DNA from: Terriglobia bacterium
GTDB lineage: Bacteria; Acidobacteriota; Terriglobia; Terriglobales; Acidobacteriaceae
Direction of reading: 5' to 3'
Assembly: GCA_020073105.1 (NCBI GenBank)
Contig: JAIQFW010000021.1
Coordinates: 1 to 32,456 of the forward strand
DNA: 32,456 nt
Shown: positions 1 to 7,921 of the stretch, one piece after another
Layout of the letters: each line of letters opens with the position of its first letter
Numbering within the stretch: position 1 is the stretch's first letter
Program-made: the position numbers and the translations under genes
Notes under the pieces: generated by a model
The model's input: the letters and a program-made list of their open reading frames with translations, nothing else
The model's database searches: none
What the model was told of the DNA's origin: nothing

Positions 1-18
1 TTGCGGAAATTTCCGCAA
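1..18. repeat. Perfect 18-bp palindrome
   Basis: TTGCGGAAATTTCCGCAA reads identically on both strands. It lies 29 bp beyond the stop codon of the TonB receptor gene on the minus strand, so it could be part of a factor-independent or bidirectional terminator, or an operator. There is no clear U-tract. The window begins at its first base, so flanking sequence cannot be judged. Confidence 0.5.
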
Positions 19-26
19 GCGGCGGA

Positions 27-41
27 TGGACTTTTCGTCCA
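27..41 (-). terminator. Hairpin just downstream of the TonB receptor gene
   Basis: The stem TGGAC/GTCCA encloses a five-base loop and starts 5 bp past the minus-strand stop codon. Together with the 18-bp palindrome a few bases further on it may form the 3' end of the receptor transcript. No run of U follows, so intrinsic termination is only a possibility. Confidence 0.3.
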
Positions 42-46
42 CAAGC

Positions 47-3000
47 CTAGAAGTTCAGCTTGAGCGCTGCCTGCATCTGGCGCGCCGAGGTGGTTGAATC
101 GGGGCGAAGATGCGTGGAGCTAATCAACCCGAACGTAGGGCTGGTCTGCAAGTTATCGGGTTGCTCGAAGTGCGGGTGGTTGAAGATGTTGTAACCCTCC
201 ATCCGGAACTCCAGTTCGAATCTTTCCGTCAACTTTGTTTTCTTGGCGAAAGACAGATCGAAGTTTACGTATCCCGGCCCATAGAACTGGTTGCGGGCGA
301 TGGTCCCCTTTCGACCGAAAGGAGGCACATCGAACGCTGCTGGGTTGCTGAAGTACACCTTCTGATTCTGAGTGTCCGCCGAGTTTGCCCCGGCTAGGTT
401 AGGATCACCCACCAAATCGCACCAGGACGCGATGCCCGTTCTCTGGCTGTCCCGAGTGCAGCGGACCTCGAAGGGATGTCCACCCTGAATACTGGTAACA
501 CCGGAGAACTGCATGCCCTCCAGAATCTTGCCCAGCTTGCCGCTGTTTGCGAAGCTGCGCCCGCGTCCGAAAGGGAGTTCCCAGATGTAGTTGATGACCA
601 GAATCTGACGGATATCGTTATCAGAGTTACTGCGATCCTGGCGTAGATCGCGCGAGTTCCGCGGGAAGGTGCGGTTGCCCTGGGCGGGGGCAAGCGGGTC
701 AGAAGCGTCGTCAATACCGTGCGCCCAGGTGTAGGATCCCTGCACCTGCAGGCCATGGCTCAGACGGTGGGTGATTTTCAATTGCAATGCATTGTAGATA
801 GAGTTGCCCACAGAGCGCTGGTAGCTAGGTTGCAAGAGCGCGTTGTGAGCCACCGCATTGAAGGGCAGGCTGCCGAAGGTTCCTCCGTAATACAGCGTCA
901 AGTTTGAGACATCGGCGGGTGTGCATGCGAAAGCATTGTTGACGTCGCTGCAGTAGGTCACCAACTGATCGACCAACACCGGATCGGGTGGGTTCCCGTC
1001 AACATTGCGATAGATATAGGTCCCCTTGGTACCCACGTAGCTCAGATCCAGGGTGTTATTCCCGGGCAATTCACGCTGGATGCCGAGGTTCCAGTTGTTG
1101 CTGGCGGAGTTGCGAAAGTGAGTGTCAAACACCACGGGGGCGAGGAGACCGCAGGTTCCGCAGACATCCGCATCGAATACTGTCGCTGAGGGGGAAGTAT
1201 CAGGAACGACAGTCGGGAAAGCTCCACTGCCAAAGGCGTCGCCAATCGTCTCGAACGGGAATGTGTTCCAATCCTGCTCAAAGGGCGGGCTACCTCGTGC
1301 GTTGCCGAACAGGTTCCCGAAGACACGATCGTGGAAGATGCCAAACGCTGCACGGACAGCCGTCTTCCCATCCTTCCAAGGATCCCATGAGAACCCAATT
1401 CGCGGTTCGATGTTGGAATAGTCGGGTTGATAGAGCTGCTTCCCCGTCCCCGGTCCGACGATCGAAAAGACTACCGGGTATGAGTCGGGTGGGGTGAGTA
1501 AATTGGAGAAGTTAGCGTTTTCTTCGTAGGGTACGCCGTCCAACTGATAGCGCAGCCCCAAAGTCAAAGTGAAATTGGAGAACAGTTTCCATGTGTCCTG
1601 GCCGAACCAGTCATATTCGTGCTGGCGGAAGTGTTTGTTATCGGTCGCCTGCCGCACTCCACTCTTGTCGAAGAACTCGCCATTGAGGTCGTTCCACACG
1701 AAACCGTAGAGAGCCGATGCAGCGTCCTCGAGAGCTGTGAACGGATCGCCGTTGGCGTCGACAGGTTCATTCTGCAGAAGACCAAACCCGGTGAAGGCGA
1801 AGGTACGCGTGTCGACTTGGCGGCGGGAGTAAAAGCTGTTGGGCCCCTGCTCGCCGACGTTGCGAAAATCGAAGCCAAACTTTAACGTGTGGGCACCCTT
1901 CACCCAACTAATGGTGTCCGTGAAGCTGGTGGTCCCGGTCTTGCGCCATTGGCTATTGGACACCAGGTCCGTACAACCCACATTGGTGAAGGGATCTATG
2001 TAGTAATCGTGGCCGTAGCCAAACTGGTCAACCGCGTGGGCGGCATCGATTGGGCTCTGGTTCGTGCAGTCGAAGGCCGCATAGATGCGGTTCCAGCCGA
2101 ACTTGAAGTCGTTAATCAGGTTAGAACGGAACGCGGAGGTCAAGTCCACGAGCAGGCCCTGGTTAAGCGACTTTTCGGCGGTCGCCGCGACATTGCCGGG
2201 CAGGACGTCGTCGTGAAAAGGATTGGGATCTTTGAAATAGTCGTATCCGTACCGCAAGCTTAGCGAGTGCTTGTCGTTGATATGGTGGTCAACCTTGGCG
2301 ACCGCTTGCCAACTGCTCTGCCGCGACGAACTGGGGAAGAAAACCGTACCCAGCAGTCCGTCCGCGGAAGACGACGGCGTGGGGTACAGCGCCAGAACGT
2401 TCTGCATGGTTGGATCCAGCGGCAGGCCGTAGGCGTTGTTTGCCCCACCAGGGGTCAGGTCCAGTGGAACCCCGTTATACGTGAATACTCCCGTTTTGAA
2501 CGCCGCGGTAGGCACGTCCGCCGAGTTTGTCGTTGTGGTAATGAACTTCTGGAACTCCTGGTTGACGAAAAAGAATGTTTTGTCCTTGATGATCGGCCCC
2601 CCAAAGGTATAGCCGAACTGGTTCCGGATATAGGGATCCATCTTCTGGGGCGCACCGGTGACGGGATCGTTGGTCCGGTTGAACCAGTCGCGGGCGCCAC
2701 CAAAACCATTCCACCGGCCAAATTCGTACACGCCGCCATGAAAGGCGTTGGTCCCACTCTTGGTGACCACGTCAATAATGGCACCCGTGTTGCGGCCGTA
2801 CTCGGCGTTGAAGTTGTCGGTAATAACGCGGAATTCCTCGACTGAGTCCGGATTGGCGCTTAAAGCCCCGCCCCCAAAAGGGACCGAAGTGTCGTTATTG
2901 TCAACGCCATCGAGCAGGAAGTTGTTGTTGCGCTCACGCGAGCCATTGACTGTGAATCCGCCCAGGTACGAAGTGGTCTGCGAGGTCCCGGGCGACAGCA

Positions 3001-3469
3001 GGATCAGACTGTAGGGGTCTCTGGTAATCAGCGGCAAATCCTTGATCTCGCGCGCAGCCACCAGATTGCTGATCTGCGAGGTTTCCAGATCCACCGCTGG
3101 AAGCTGGTCAGCCCGCACTTGCAGTTCTTCGGTCACTGCGCCTGGTTCGAGTTGGGCGTTCACCGTCTGCGCTTCAGCAACCGAAAGTTGAAGATCGGCG
3201 ACTTTGAAGGTCTTAAAGCTCCCCTTCCTTATGGTGACTTCATAGTGGCCAACCGTAAGGTTCGGAATACTATAGGCCCCGGTTGTGCTGCTGGTGGCAG
3301 TGCGGGTCTGATTGGTTTCGAGGCTGCGAACCGTGACCTCGGCCCCCTGCACCACGGCCCCGGTCTGATCCAGGACCGTTCCCTGGATGGAACCGGTCTG
3401 ACTGAGGGCTAAAACCGATAACCCCAATACAACCACGACGCCCCAAACCAAAGTCTTAAGAACATTCAT
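47..3469 (-). CDS. TonB-dependent receptor, Oar-like, with carboxypeptidase regulatory domain
   Basis: Predicted outer-membrane beta-barrel transporter of 1140 aa. An N-terminal signal peptide (hydrophobic core about residues 8-23, ending near ALSQ) is followed by a CarboxypepD_reg-like Ig fold (GSIQGTVLDQTGAVV through YSIPNLTVGHYEV). Next come a plug region with the typical acidobacterial motifs FLLDGVDNND and EFRVITDNFNAEYGRNTG, and a long barrel. The chain ends in ALKLNF with the terminal Phe typical of BamA substrates. The start was set at 3469 because GAGGGGGGAAT directly precedes that ATG; an upstream in-frame extension to 3526 lacks such a site. Such receptors import large or chelated substrates, and in Acidobacteriota they often accompany polymer use, but the substrate is unknown. 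It reads away from the catabolic operon, and no TonB or ExbBD genes are nearby. Confidence 0.93.
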   Translation of the reverse strand: MNVLKTLVWGVVVVLGLSVLALSQTGSIQGTVLDQTGAVVQGAEVTVRSLETNQTRTATSSTTGAYSIPNLTVGHYEVTIRKGSFKTFKVADLQLSVAEAQTVNAQLEPGAVTEELQVRADQLPAVDLETSQISNLVAAREIKDLPLITRDPYSLILLSPGTSQTTSYLGGFTVNGSRERNNNFLLDGVDNNDTSVPFGGGALSANPDSVEEFRVITDNFNAEYGRNTGAIIDVVTKSGTNAFHGGVYEFGRWNGFGGARDWFNRTNDPVTGAPQKMDPYIRNQFGYTFGGPIIKDKTFFFVNQEFQKFITTTTNSADVPTAAFKTGVFTYNGVPLDLTPGGANNAYGLPLDPTMQNVLALYPTPSSSADGLLGTVFFPSSSRQSSWQAVAKVDHHINDKHSLSLRYGYDYFKDPNPFHDDVLPGNVAATAEKSLNQGLLVDLTSAFRSNLINDFKFGWNRIYAAFDCTNQSPIDAAHAVDQFGYGHDYYIDPFTNVGCTDLVSNSQWRKTGTTSFTDTISWVKGAHTLKFGFDFRNVGEQGPNSFYSRRQVDTRTFAFTGFGLLQNEPVDANGDPFTALEDAASALYGFVWNDLNGEFFDKSGVRQATDNKHFRQHEYDWFGQDTWKLFSNFTLTLGLRYQLDGVPYEENANFSNLLTPPDSYPVVFSIVGPGTGKQLYQPDYSNIEPRIGFSWDPWKDGKTAVRAAFGIFHDRVFGNLFGNARGSPPFEQDWNTFPFETIGDAFGSGAFPTVVPDTSPSATVFDADVCGTCGLLAPVVFDTHFRNSASNNWNLGIQRELPGNNTLDLSYVGTKGTYIYRNVDGNPPDPVLVDQLVTYCSDVNNAFACTPADVSNLTLYYGGTFGSLPFNAVAHNALLQPSYQRSVGNSIYNALQLKITHRLSHGLQVQGSYTWAHGIDDASDPLAPAQGNRTFPRNSRDLRQDRSNSDNDIRQILVINYIWELPFGRGRSFANSGKLGKILEGMQFSGVTSIQGGHPFEVRCTRDSQRTGIASWCDLVGDPNLAGANSADTQNQKVYFSNPAAFDVPPFGRKGTIARNQFYGPGYVNFDLSFAKKTKLTERFELEFRMEGYNIFNHPHFEQPDNLQTSPTFGLISSTHLRPDSTTSARQMQAALKLNF

Positions 3470-3489
3470 ATTCCCCCCTCGCTCTTCGA

Positions 3490-3506
3490 CTTGGCAACCT
3501 ACCAAG
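3490..3506 (-). promoter_or_regulatory. Small hairpin in the leader of the TonB receptor gene
   Basis: CTTGG and CCAAG flank a seven-base loop about 20 bp upstream of the receptor start codon, just before the GAGGGGGG ribosome-binding site. It could influence translation, but the five-base-pair stem is weak and may be chance. Confidence 0.2.
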
Positions 3507-3522
3507 CACCGACTCCCACCGT

Positions 3523-3550
3523 ACAAATGCTACTGCACAAATGCTACTGC
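3523..3550. repeat. Tandem 14-bp direct repeat upstream of the TonB receptor gene
   Basis: ACAAATGCTACTGC occurs twice in perfect tandem, 54-81 bp upstream of the receptor start codon. The position suits a pair of regulator-binding half-sites, but a slippage duplication would look the same. A similar GTACAAAT word recurs near 4212 and, as TATACAAAT, near 4232, ahead of the molybdenum hydroxylase operon. Confidence 0.55.
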
Positions 3551-3775
3551 GCACATGAAGGACTACAGCAGTGACTGACTGTGTTCCTGCACCCCATCTG
3601 CCAGGAGCTGTCGTTGTCTAAGGTTTTATCTATTAGCGGCTTGGGATTTCCACGGTACACGCTTCAGCGCGGAAATATGGAAATCCGGAATCGGCCTCGC
3701 ACTGTTATCCGTAAACTCATACCGGGACTTTCGGAAGAATTCCCACCTTGGAAAACCCGGCCTCGCCCTTCCACC

Positions 3776-3988
3776 ACCGGCCGTCCCGTCTATCTCCCCC
3801 GGCCCGATACAGAACGCTTCTCCTCAGCGACCACAAGGCGCTTTTTCGACATTGGAATGAAGACCCTGTATGCGGTACCGATCATCGTGCACGGGCGAAG
3901 ACTCGGCGGCCTTATGCTGGCCAGCTCACGCGAGGATGCGCTGAGTAAAACTGATAAGGAGCTCTTCCAGGAGATCGGAAAACGGCAA
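3776..3988 (+). pseudogene. Decayed GAF-domain fragment
   Basis: One frame keeps a recognisable C-terminal half of an FhlA-type GAF domain. TGRPVYL is followed by IGMKTLYAVPI, GRRLGGLML and LSKTDKELFQEIGKRQ, the order seen in GAF sensors of sigma-54 activators and hybrid histidine kinases. The N-terminal GAF strands, any AAA+ or kinase domain and a DNA-binding domain are missing. The surrounding open frame (3581-4270) is basic and low in pattern outside this block. Its stop overlaps the GTG of the next gene by four bases, which keeps alive a small chance that a truncated product is still made. The best reading is the remnant of a regulator that once sat beside the catabolic operon. Confidence 0.55.
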
Positions 3989-4266
3989 AGGGGCCGCATC
4001 TCACCGCAGTGGAAGGTGCGGCTGACTAAGGGTGGCAGCGGGGGGATGGTGTTGGAATTTGTTGGCGCCAGAATTCAGGTTCAAACTGAGCGATGGGGGC
4101 AAGAGTCAATTCCGAGATGGCCAGCCTCTGATATTTTCGTCTTATGTTCTCCTAAGCGAGCACACAAGATCGTTGGGTACGGCGGACGGGCAAGCAAGTC
4201 TGGCGGGCGCTGTACAAATCAGCACCGTTCGTATACAAATAGCGGAAATCCTGCGCCCTTCGCAGG
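3989..4266. other. Non-coding stretch upstream of the molybdenum hydroxylase operon
   Basis: No convincing gene is seen here. The stretch must hold the operon promoter unless that lies further upstream. Two similar words, GTACAAAT near 4212 and TATACAAAT near 4232, stand out in otherwise GC-rich sequence and could be operator half-sites or a -10-like element. No good -35/-10 pair was found by eye. Confidence 0.35.
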
Positions 4267-5130
4267 GTGAGCAACCTCACCCGGGGACTCGATCGCTTGT
4301 ATATCCGGCCCAAGACTCTCGATGAAGCTGCGGTCCTGCTGGCGGGCGAGGGCGGGCAAGTCCTCTCGGGAGGCACCGATTTCTATCCCGCGCTTGGCGA
4401 CCAGTTACCGCGAGGGCGGGTAGTGGATATTTCGGGGCTGAGGGAATTGCGGGGCATTTCCGCCGACGCGGCCCATACGCGCATTGGCGGCCTGACCACC
4501 TGGAGCGAGATCATCGGGGCTCCCCTGCCCCGCGGCTTCGATGGGCTGAAGAGCGCGGCACGTGAAGTGGGTTCTGTCCAGATCCAGAACCGTGGCACCG
4601 TGGCAGGGAATCTGTGTAACGCATCACCGGCGGCAGACGGGGTGCCTCCACTTCTCGCCCTCGATGCGGAGGTGGAACTCGTCTCCCGAGTAGGCAAGCG
4701 TCGTTTACCGTTGGCCGACTTCATCGTCGGAAACCGCAAGACGGTGCGCCGGAACGATGAGTTATTAACCGCTGTGCTGGTGCCCCGCCGCCTCGACGAT
4801 GCCGCGTCCGCTTTCCTGAAACTTGGTGCGCGTCGTTATCTGGTGATTTCCATTTCGATGGTTGCAGCGGTTGTGCAACTCGATGGCTCTGGCCGTGTGG
4901 CCGAGGTCCACGTTGCGGTTGGGTCGTGCTCCGTGACTGCACGGCGCCTCTCGAAGCTCGAACGCGACTTGATCGGCGCGCCAGTCTCCGGATTGGCGAC
5001 GCGCGTAACTCCCGAATACCTCAGCCCCCTCTCCCCAATTGATGACGTCCGGGCCACGGCGCGGTATCGCCTCGATGCGTCACTGACGCTCGTGCAGCGT
5101 GCCCTGAACTACTGCGTGGGGAACAGCTGA
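4267..5130 (+). CDS. FAD-binding subunit of a molybdenum hydroxylase (CoxM/XdhB type)
   Basis: 287-aa flavoprotein of the xanthine-dehydrogenase FAD-subunit family. It would pass electrons from the Fe-S clusters of the partner encoded next to NAD or another acceptor. Visible marks are the N-terminal IRPKTLDEAAVLL, the FAD pyrophosphate loop LSGGTDFYP (about residues 35-43), and the second FAD motif GSVQIQNRGTVAGNLCNASPAAD (about 102-124), followed by a C-terminal CO_deh_flav_C region. Length matches the family. The GTG start is poorly supported by a ribosome-binding site, but the N-terminus aligns well with the family. The next gene begins one base after its stop, so the two are co-translated. 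In this setting the substrate is probably nicotinate rather than xanthine (inference). Confidence 0.9.
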   Translation: MSNLTRGLDRLYIRPKTLDEAAVLLAGEGGQVLSGGTDFYPALGDQLPRGRVVDISGLRELRGISADAAHTRIGGLTTWSEIIGAPLPRGFDGLKSAAREVGSVQIQNRGTVAGNLCNASPAADGVPPLLALDAEVELVSRVGKRRLPLADFIVGNRKTVRRNDELLTAVLVPRRLDDAASAFLKLGARRYLVISISMVAAVVQLDGSGRVAEVHVAVGSCSVTARRLSKLERDLIGAPVSGLATRVTPEYLSPLSPIDDVRATARYRLDASLTLVQRALNYCVGNS

Positions 5131-5131
5131 G

Positions 5132-7921
5132 ATGGCTACGACGCATGAGGTCCCGGTCAGAATTGGAACCGACCCCATTCCTTTCTCCGTTAACGGACGC
5201 AGGGTGACGGTGTCTTGCTCCCCGCTGCAGCGGTTGTCTCGCGTGCTGCGGGAGGACCTCGGCCTCACTGGAACCAAGGTTGGATGTGACGCGGGCGATT
5301 GTGGCGCGTGCACGGTGCTGCTCAATGGCGAACCGGTGTGCGCTTGCTTGGTCGCTGCGGGACAAGCTGAGGGCGGTGAGATCACGACTGTCGAAGGACT
5401 GTCGCAAAACTCGCCCGCCGGCGCCCGGCTCCAACAATCTTTCCTGTCCCATGGTGCGGCTCAATGTGGAGCTTGTACTCCCGGCATGCTCGTGGCTGCG
5501 ACTGCGCTGCTGGAGCGTAACCCAACGCCGAGTGACACCGACGTCATGGACGCGATTGGCGGGGTATTGTGCCGGTGCACCGGATATCGCAAGATCATTG
5601 CCGCGATTCTTGAGGCGGGTACAGCGATCTCAGCGGAGACATCACCGCAGGCCGGCGCAGCTGTGGGAAAACGCCTGGTCCGCCTGGACGGAAAACAGAA
5701 AGTCGAGGGAACAGAGATTTTCGGCGCCGACGAAACTCCCGCCGGGGCCCTGGCCGTCAGAGTTGTTCGGTGCCCGTACCATCGCGCCCGGTTTCACATC
5801 GCTGACCTAAGCGTTTTTGTCCGTGAACACCCCGGCATCCACTCGGTGTTGACGGCCACCGATGTACCGGGGAGAAACTGCTACGGCGTCATTCCTCCGT
5901 TTGCGGATCAGTCAGTGTTCGCTGAACAAGAAGCCCGGTTTCGCGGGGAAGCAGTGGCAGCGGTGGTCGGTGACGCCGAAGCGGTAGAAATGTTGAATCT
6001 CGCAGACTTTCCCATCACCTGGGAAGAGTTGCCGCCGCTCGTCGATATCGACACCGCCCTTTCCCCGGAAGCAACCAGAGTTCATGCTAACCGTCCGGGA
6101 AACGTTTTGGTGAGGGGCCGCGTGGTCCGCGGTGATGTCGAGAAAGCTCTGGCCGAGGCCGATGTAACGGTTGAAGGAGAGTACGAGACCGGCTTCGTCG
6201 AGCACGCTTACATCGAGCCCGAAGCCGGCTTCGCGCGCCGAGTCGGGGAACAAATCGAGATTCAAGCCTGTACCCAGTCACCTTACATGGACCGCTCGGA
6301 CATCGCAGCCATCCTCGGTATTGCGCCGGAGCGAGTCCGCATCATTCCCACTGCGGTGGGAGGAGGATTTGGGGCAAAACTGGATCTCTCGGTTCAACCC
6401 TTCCTGGCCTTGGCCGCGTGGCATCTGGGAAAGCCGGTCCGCATGGTGTACTCGCGTGCCGAATCCATAATCTCCACCACCAAACGTCATCCGGCGCGCA
6501 TGAGGCTTCGCGGCGGTTGCACTCGCGAGGGCAAGCTCCTGGCGCTCGACTTCGCCGCCGATTTCAACACCGGCGCTTACTCTTCGTGGGGACCCACGGT
6601 GGCAGCACGTGTTCCCGTGCATGCCTCAGGCCCCTACCGTGTACCACACTATCGCGCGCTGACCCGGGCCGTGCACACCCACCTCGTTCCCGCGGGGGCG
6701 TTTCGTGGTTTTGGCGTTCCTCAAGCGGCAATTGCTCAAGAGCAGCTCTACGATGATCTGGCAGACGCGGTGGGCATGGATCGGCTGGAGTTTCGGATTT
6801 TGAACGCACTCGACGACAACACACCCACCGTCACCGGCCAAGTGTTGGGGGAGGGTGTGGGTATCCGTGCTTGCCTGGAAGCGCTGCGGCCCCGCTGGCA
6901 GACGGCCCGCAAACAAGTTGCGGAGTTCAATTCCGCCGCGGCAGGGCCGCTCCGCCGTGGGGTCGGAGTGGCCGGCATGTGGTACGGCTGCGGCAATACC
7001 TCGCTTCCCAATCCGTCCACGGTGCGAGTGGGATTGAAGCGCGACGGCCGCATCGCGCTGCACCAGGGCGCGGTGGACATCGGGCAAGGATCGAATACCA
7101 TCGTGACCCAGATTTGTGCCGACGCGTTGGGAGCTCCTATCGACAGGTTTGACTTGCTTTCCGGAGACACGGCTATCACGCCGGATTGCGGCAAGACTTC
7201 GGCGTCTCGCCAGACCTTTGTGACCGGGAAAGCCGCACATATGGCGGGCGCGCAACTGCGACGTAAGATTCTTGAGATGGCACACGCGTGTTCCTGTGCG
7301 ACGATTGTTTTCGCCAATGGCGGTGTGACTGTCGAAGATAACGGCAGGTCGCACAAACTTTCACTCGGCGACATGCCTCTGGATGAGCACGGCTACGTCA
7401 TCACCAGCGAAGCCACGTTCGATCCGCCAACCAGCCCACTCGACGAAAACGGGCAGGGCATACCGTACGCTGTGTTCGGATTCGGCGCTCACGTGGCCGA
7501 AATCGAAGTCGACACCGAACTGGGCACTATTCGTGTTCTCAAAATCACTGCAGCTCACGATGTCGGACGCGCCATCAATCCCACCTTGATTGAAGGGCAG
7601 ATCGAAGGCGGTGTGGCCCAGGGTCTGGGAATGGCCCTGATGGAAGAGTTCTTCCCCGGCAAGGGCGAAAACCTTCACGACTACCTGATTCCCTCGGCGG
7701 GAGATATTCCTCCCGTGGAATCCATCCTCATCGAAGATCCCTCCCCGATTGGTCCGTTTGGCGCAAAGGGGATTGGAGAGCAAGCGGTGATTCCCACCGC
7801 GCCAGCAATCCTGAATGCGCTGCACGACGCCATTGGTGTTCGCCTGCGGAAAACCCCGGCTACTCCTGACCGGGTGCGGGCTGCGATTCTGGCGGCGCGG
7901 AAAGGTGGCGCGCATGGCTGA
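5132..7921 (+). CDS. Fused [2Fe-2S] and molybdopterin subunit of a xanthine-oxidase-family hydroxylase, probable nicotinate dehydrogenase
   Basis: 929-aa fusion of two normally separate subunits. Residues 1-165 carry a plant-ferredoxin cluster (C52, C57, C60, C72) and the second [2Fe-2S] site (C112, C115, C147, C149). From about residue 175 it continues into the molybdopterin-binding subunit, with VGGGFGAK (409-416), AFRGFG (523-528), GQGSNT (651-656) and GIGEQA near the C-terminus. E883 in that last motif corresponds to the catalytic base of xanthine oxidase. The enzyme class hydroxylates N-heteroaromatic rings using water. It sits between its FAD partner and a 6-hydroxynicotinate reductase homologue, which it overlaps by 8 bp. 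On that context nicotinate to 6-hydroxynicotinate is the favoured reaction; xanthine or another heterocycle is possible. Mo-cofactor chaperone genes are not in the window. Confidence 0.88.
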   Translation: MATTHEVPVRIGTDPIPFSVNGRRVTVSCSPLQRLSRVLREDLGLTGTKVGCDAGDCGACTVLLNGEPVCACLVAAGQAEGGEITTVEGLSQNSPAGARLQQSFLSHGAAQCGACTPGMLVAATALLERNPTPSDTDVMDAIGGVLCRCTGYRKIIAAILEAGTAISAETSPQAGAAVGKRLVRLDGKQKVEGTEIFGADETPAGALAVRVVRCPYHRARFHIADLSVFVREHPGIHSVLTATDVPGRNCYGVIPPFADQSVFAEQEARFRGEAVAAVVGDAEAVEMLNLADFPITWEELPPLVDIDTALSPEATRVHANRPGNVLVRGRVVRGDVEKALAEADVTVEGEYETGFVEHAYIEPEAGFARRVGEQIEIQACTQSPYMDRSDIAAILGIAPERVRIIPTAVGGGFGAKLDLSVQPFLALAAWHLGKPVRMVYSRAESIISTTKRHPARMRLRGGCTREGKLLALDFAADFNTGAYSSWGPTVAARVPVHASGPYRVPHYRALTRAVHTHLVPAGAFRGFGVPQAAIAQEQLYDDLADAVGMDRLEFRILNALDDNTPTVTGQVLGEGVGIRACLEALRPRWQTARKQVAEFNSAAAGPLRRGVGVAGMWYGCGNTSLPNPSTVRVGLKRDGRIALHQGAVDIGQGSNTIVTQICADALGAPIDRFDLLSGDTAITPDCGKTSASRQTFVTGKAAHMAGAQLRRKILEMAHACSCATIVFANGGVTVEDNGRSHKLSLGDMPLDEHGYVITSEATFDPPTSPLDENGQGIPYAVFGFGAHVAEIEVDTELGTIRVLKITAAHDVGRAINPTLIEGQIEGGVAQGLGMALMEEFFPGKGENLHDYLIPSAGDIPPVESILIEDPSPIGPFGAKGIGEQAVIPTAPAILNALHDAIGVRLRKTPATPDRVRAAILAARKGGAHG

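Noticed and set aside
4267-7921. Purine-degrading xanthine dehydrogenase
   Set aside because: The domain make-up would allow it, but no uricase, allantoinase or XdhC is present and the next genes belong to nicotinate metabolism. Kept as an alternative only.
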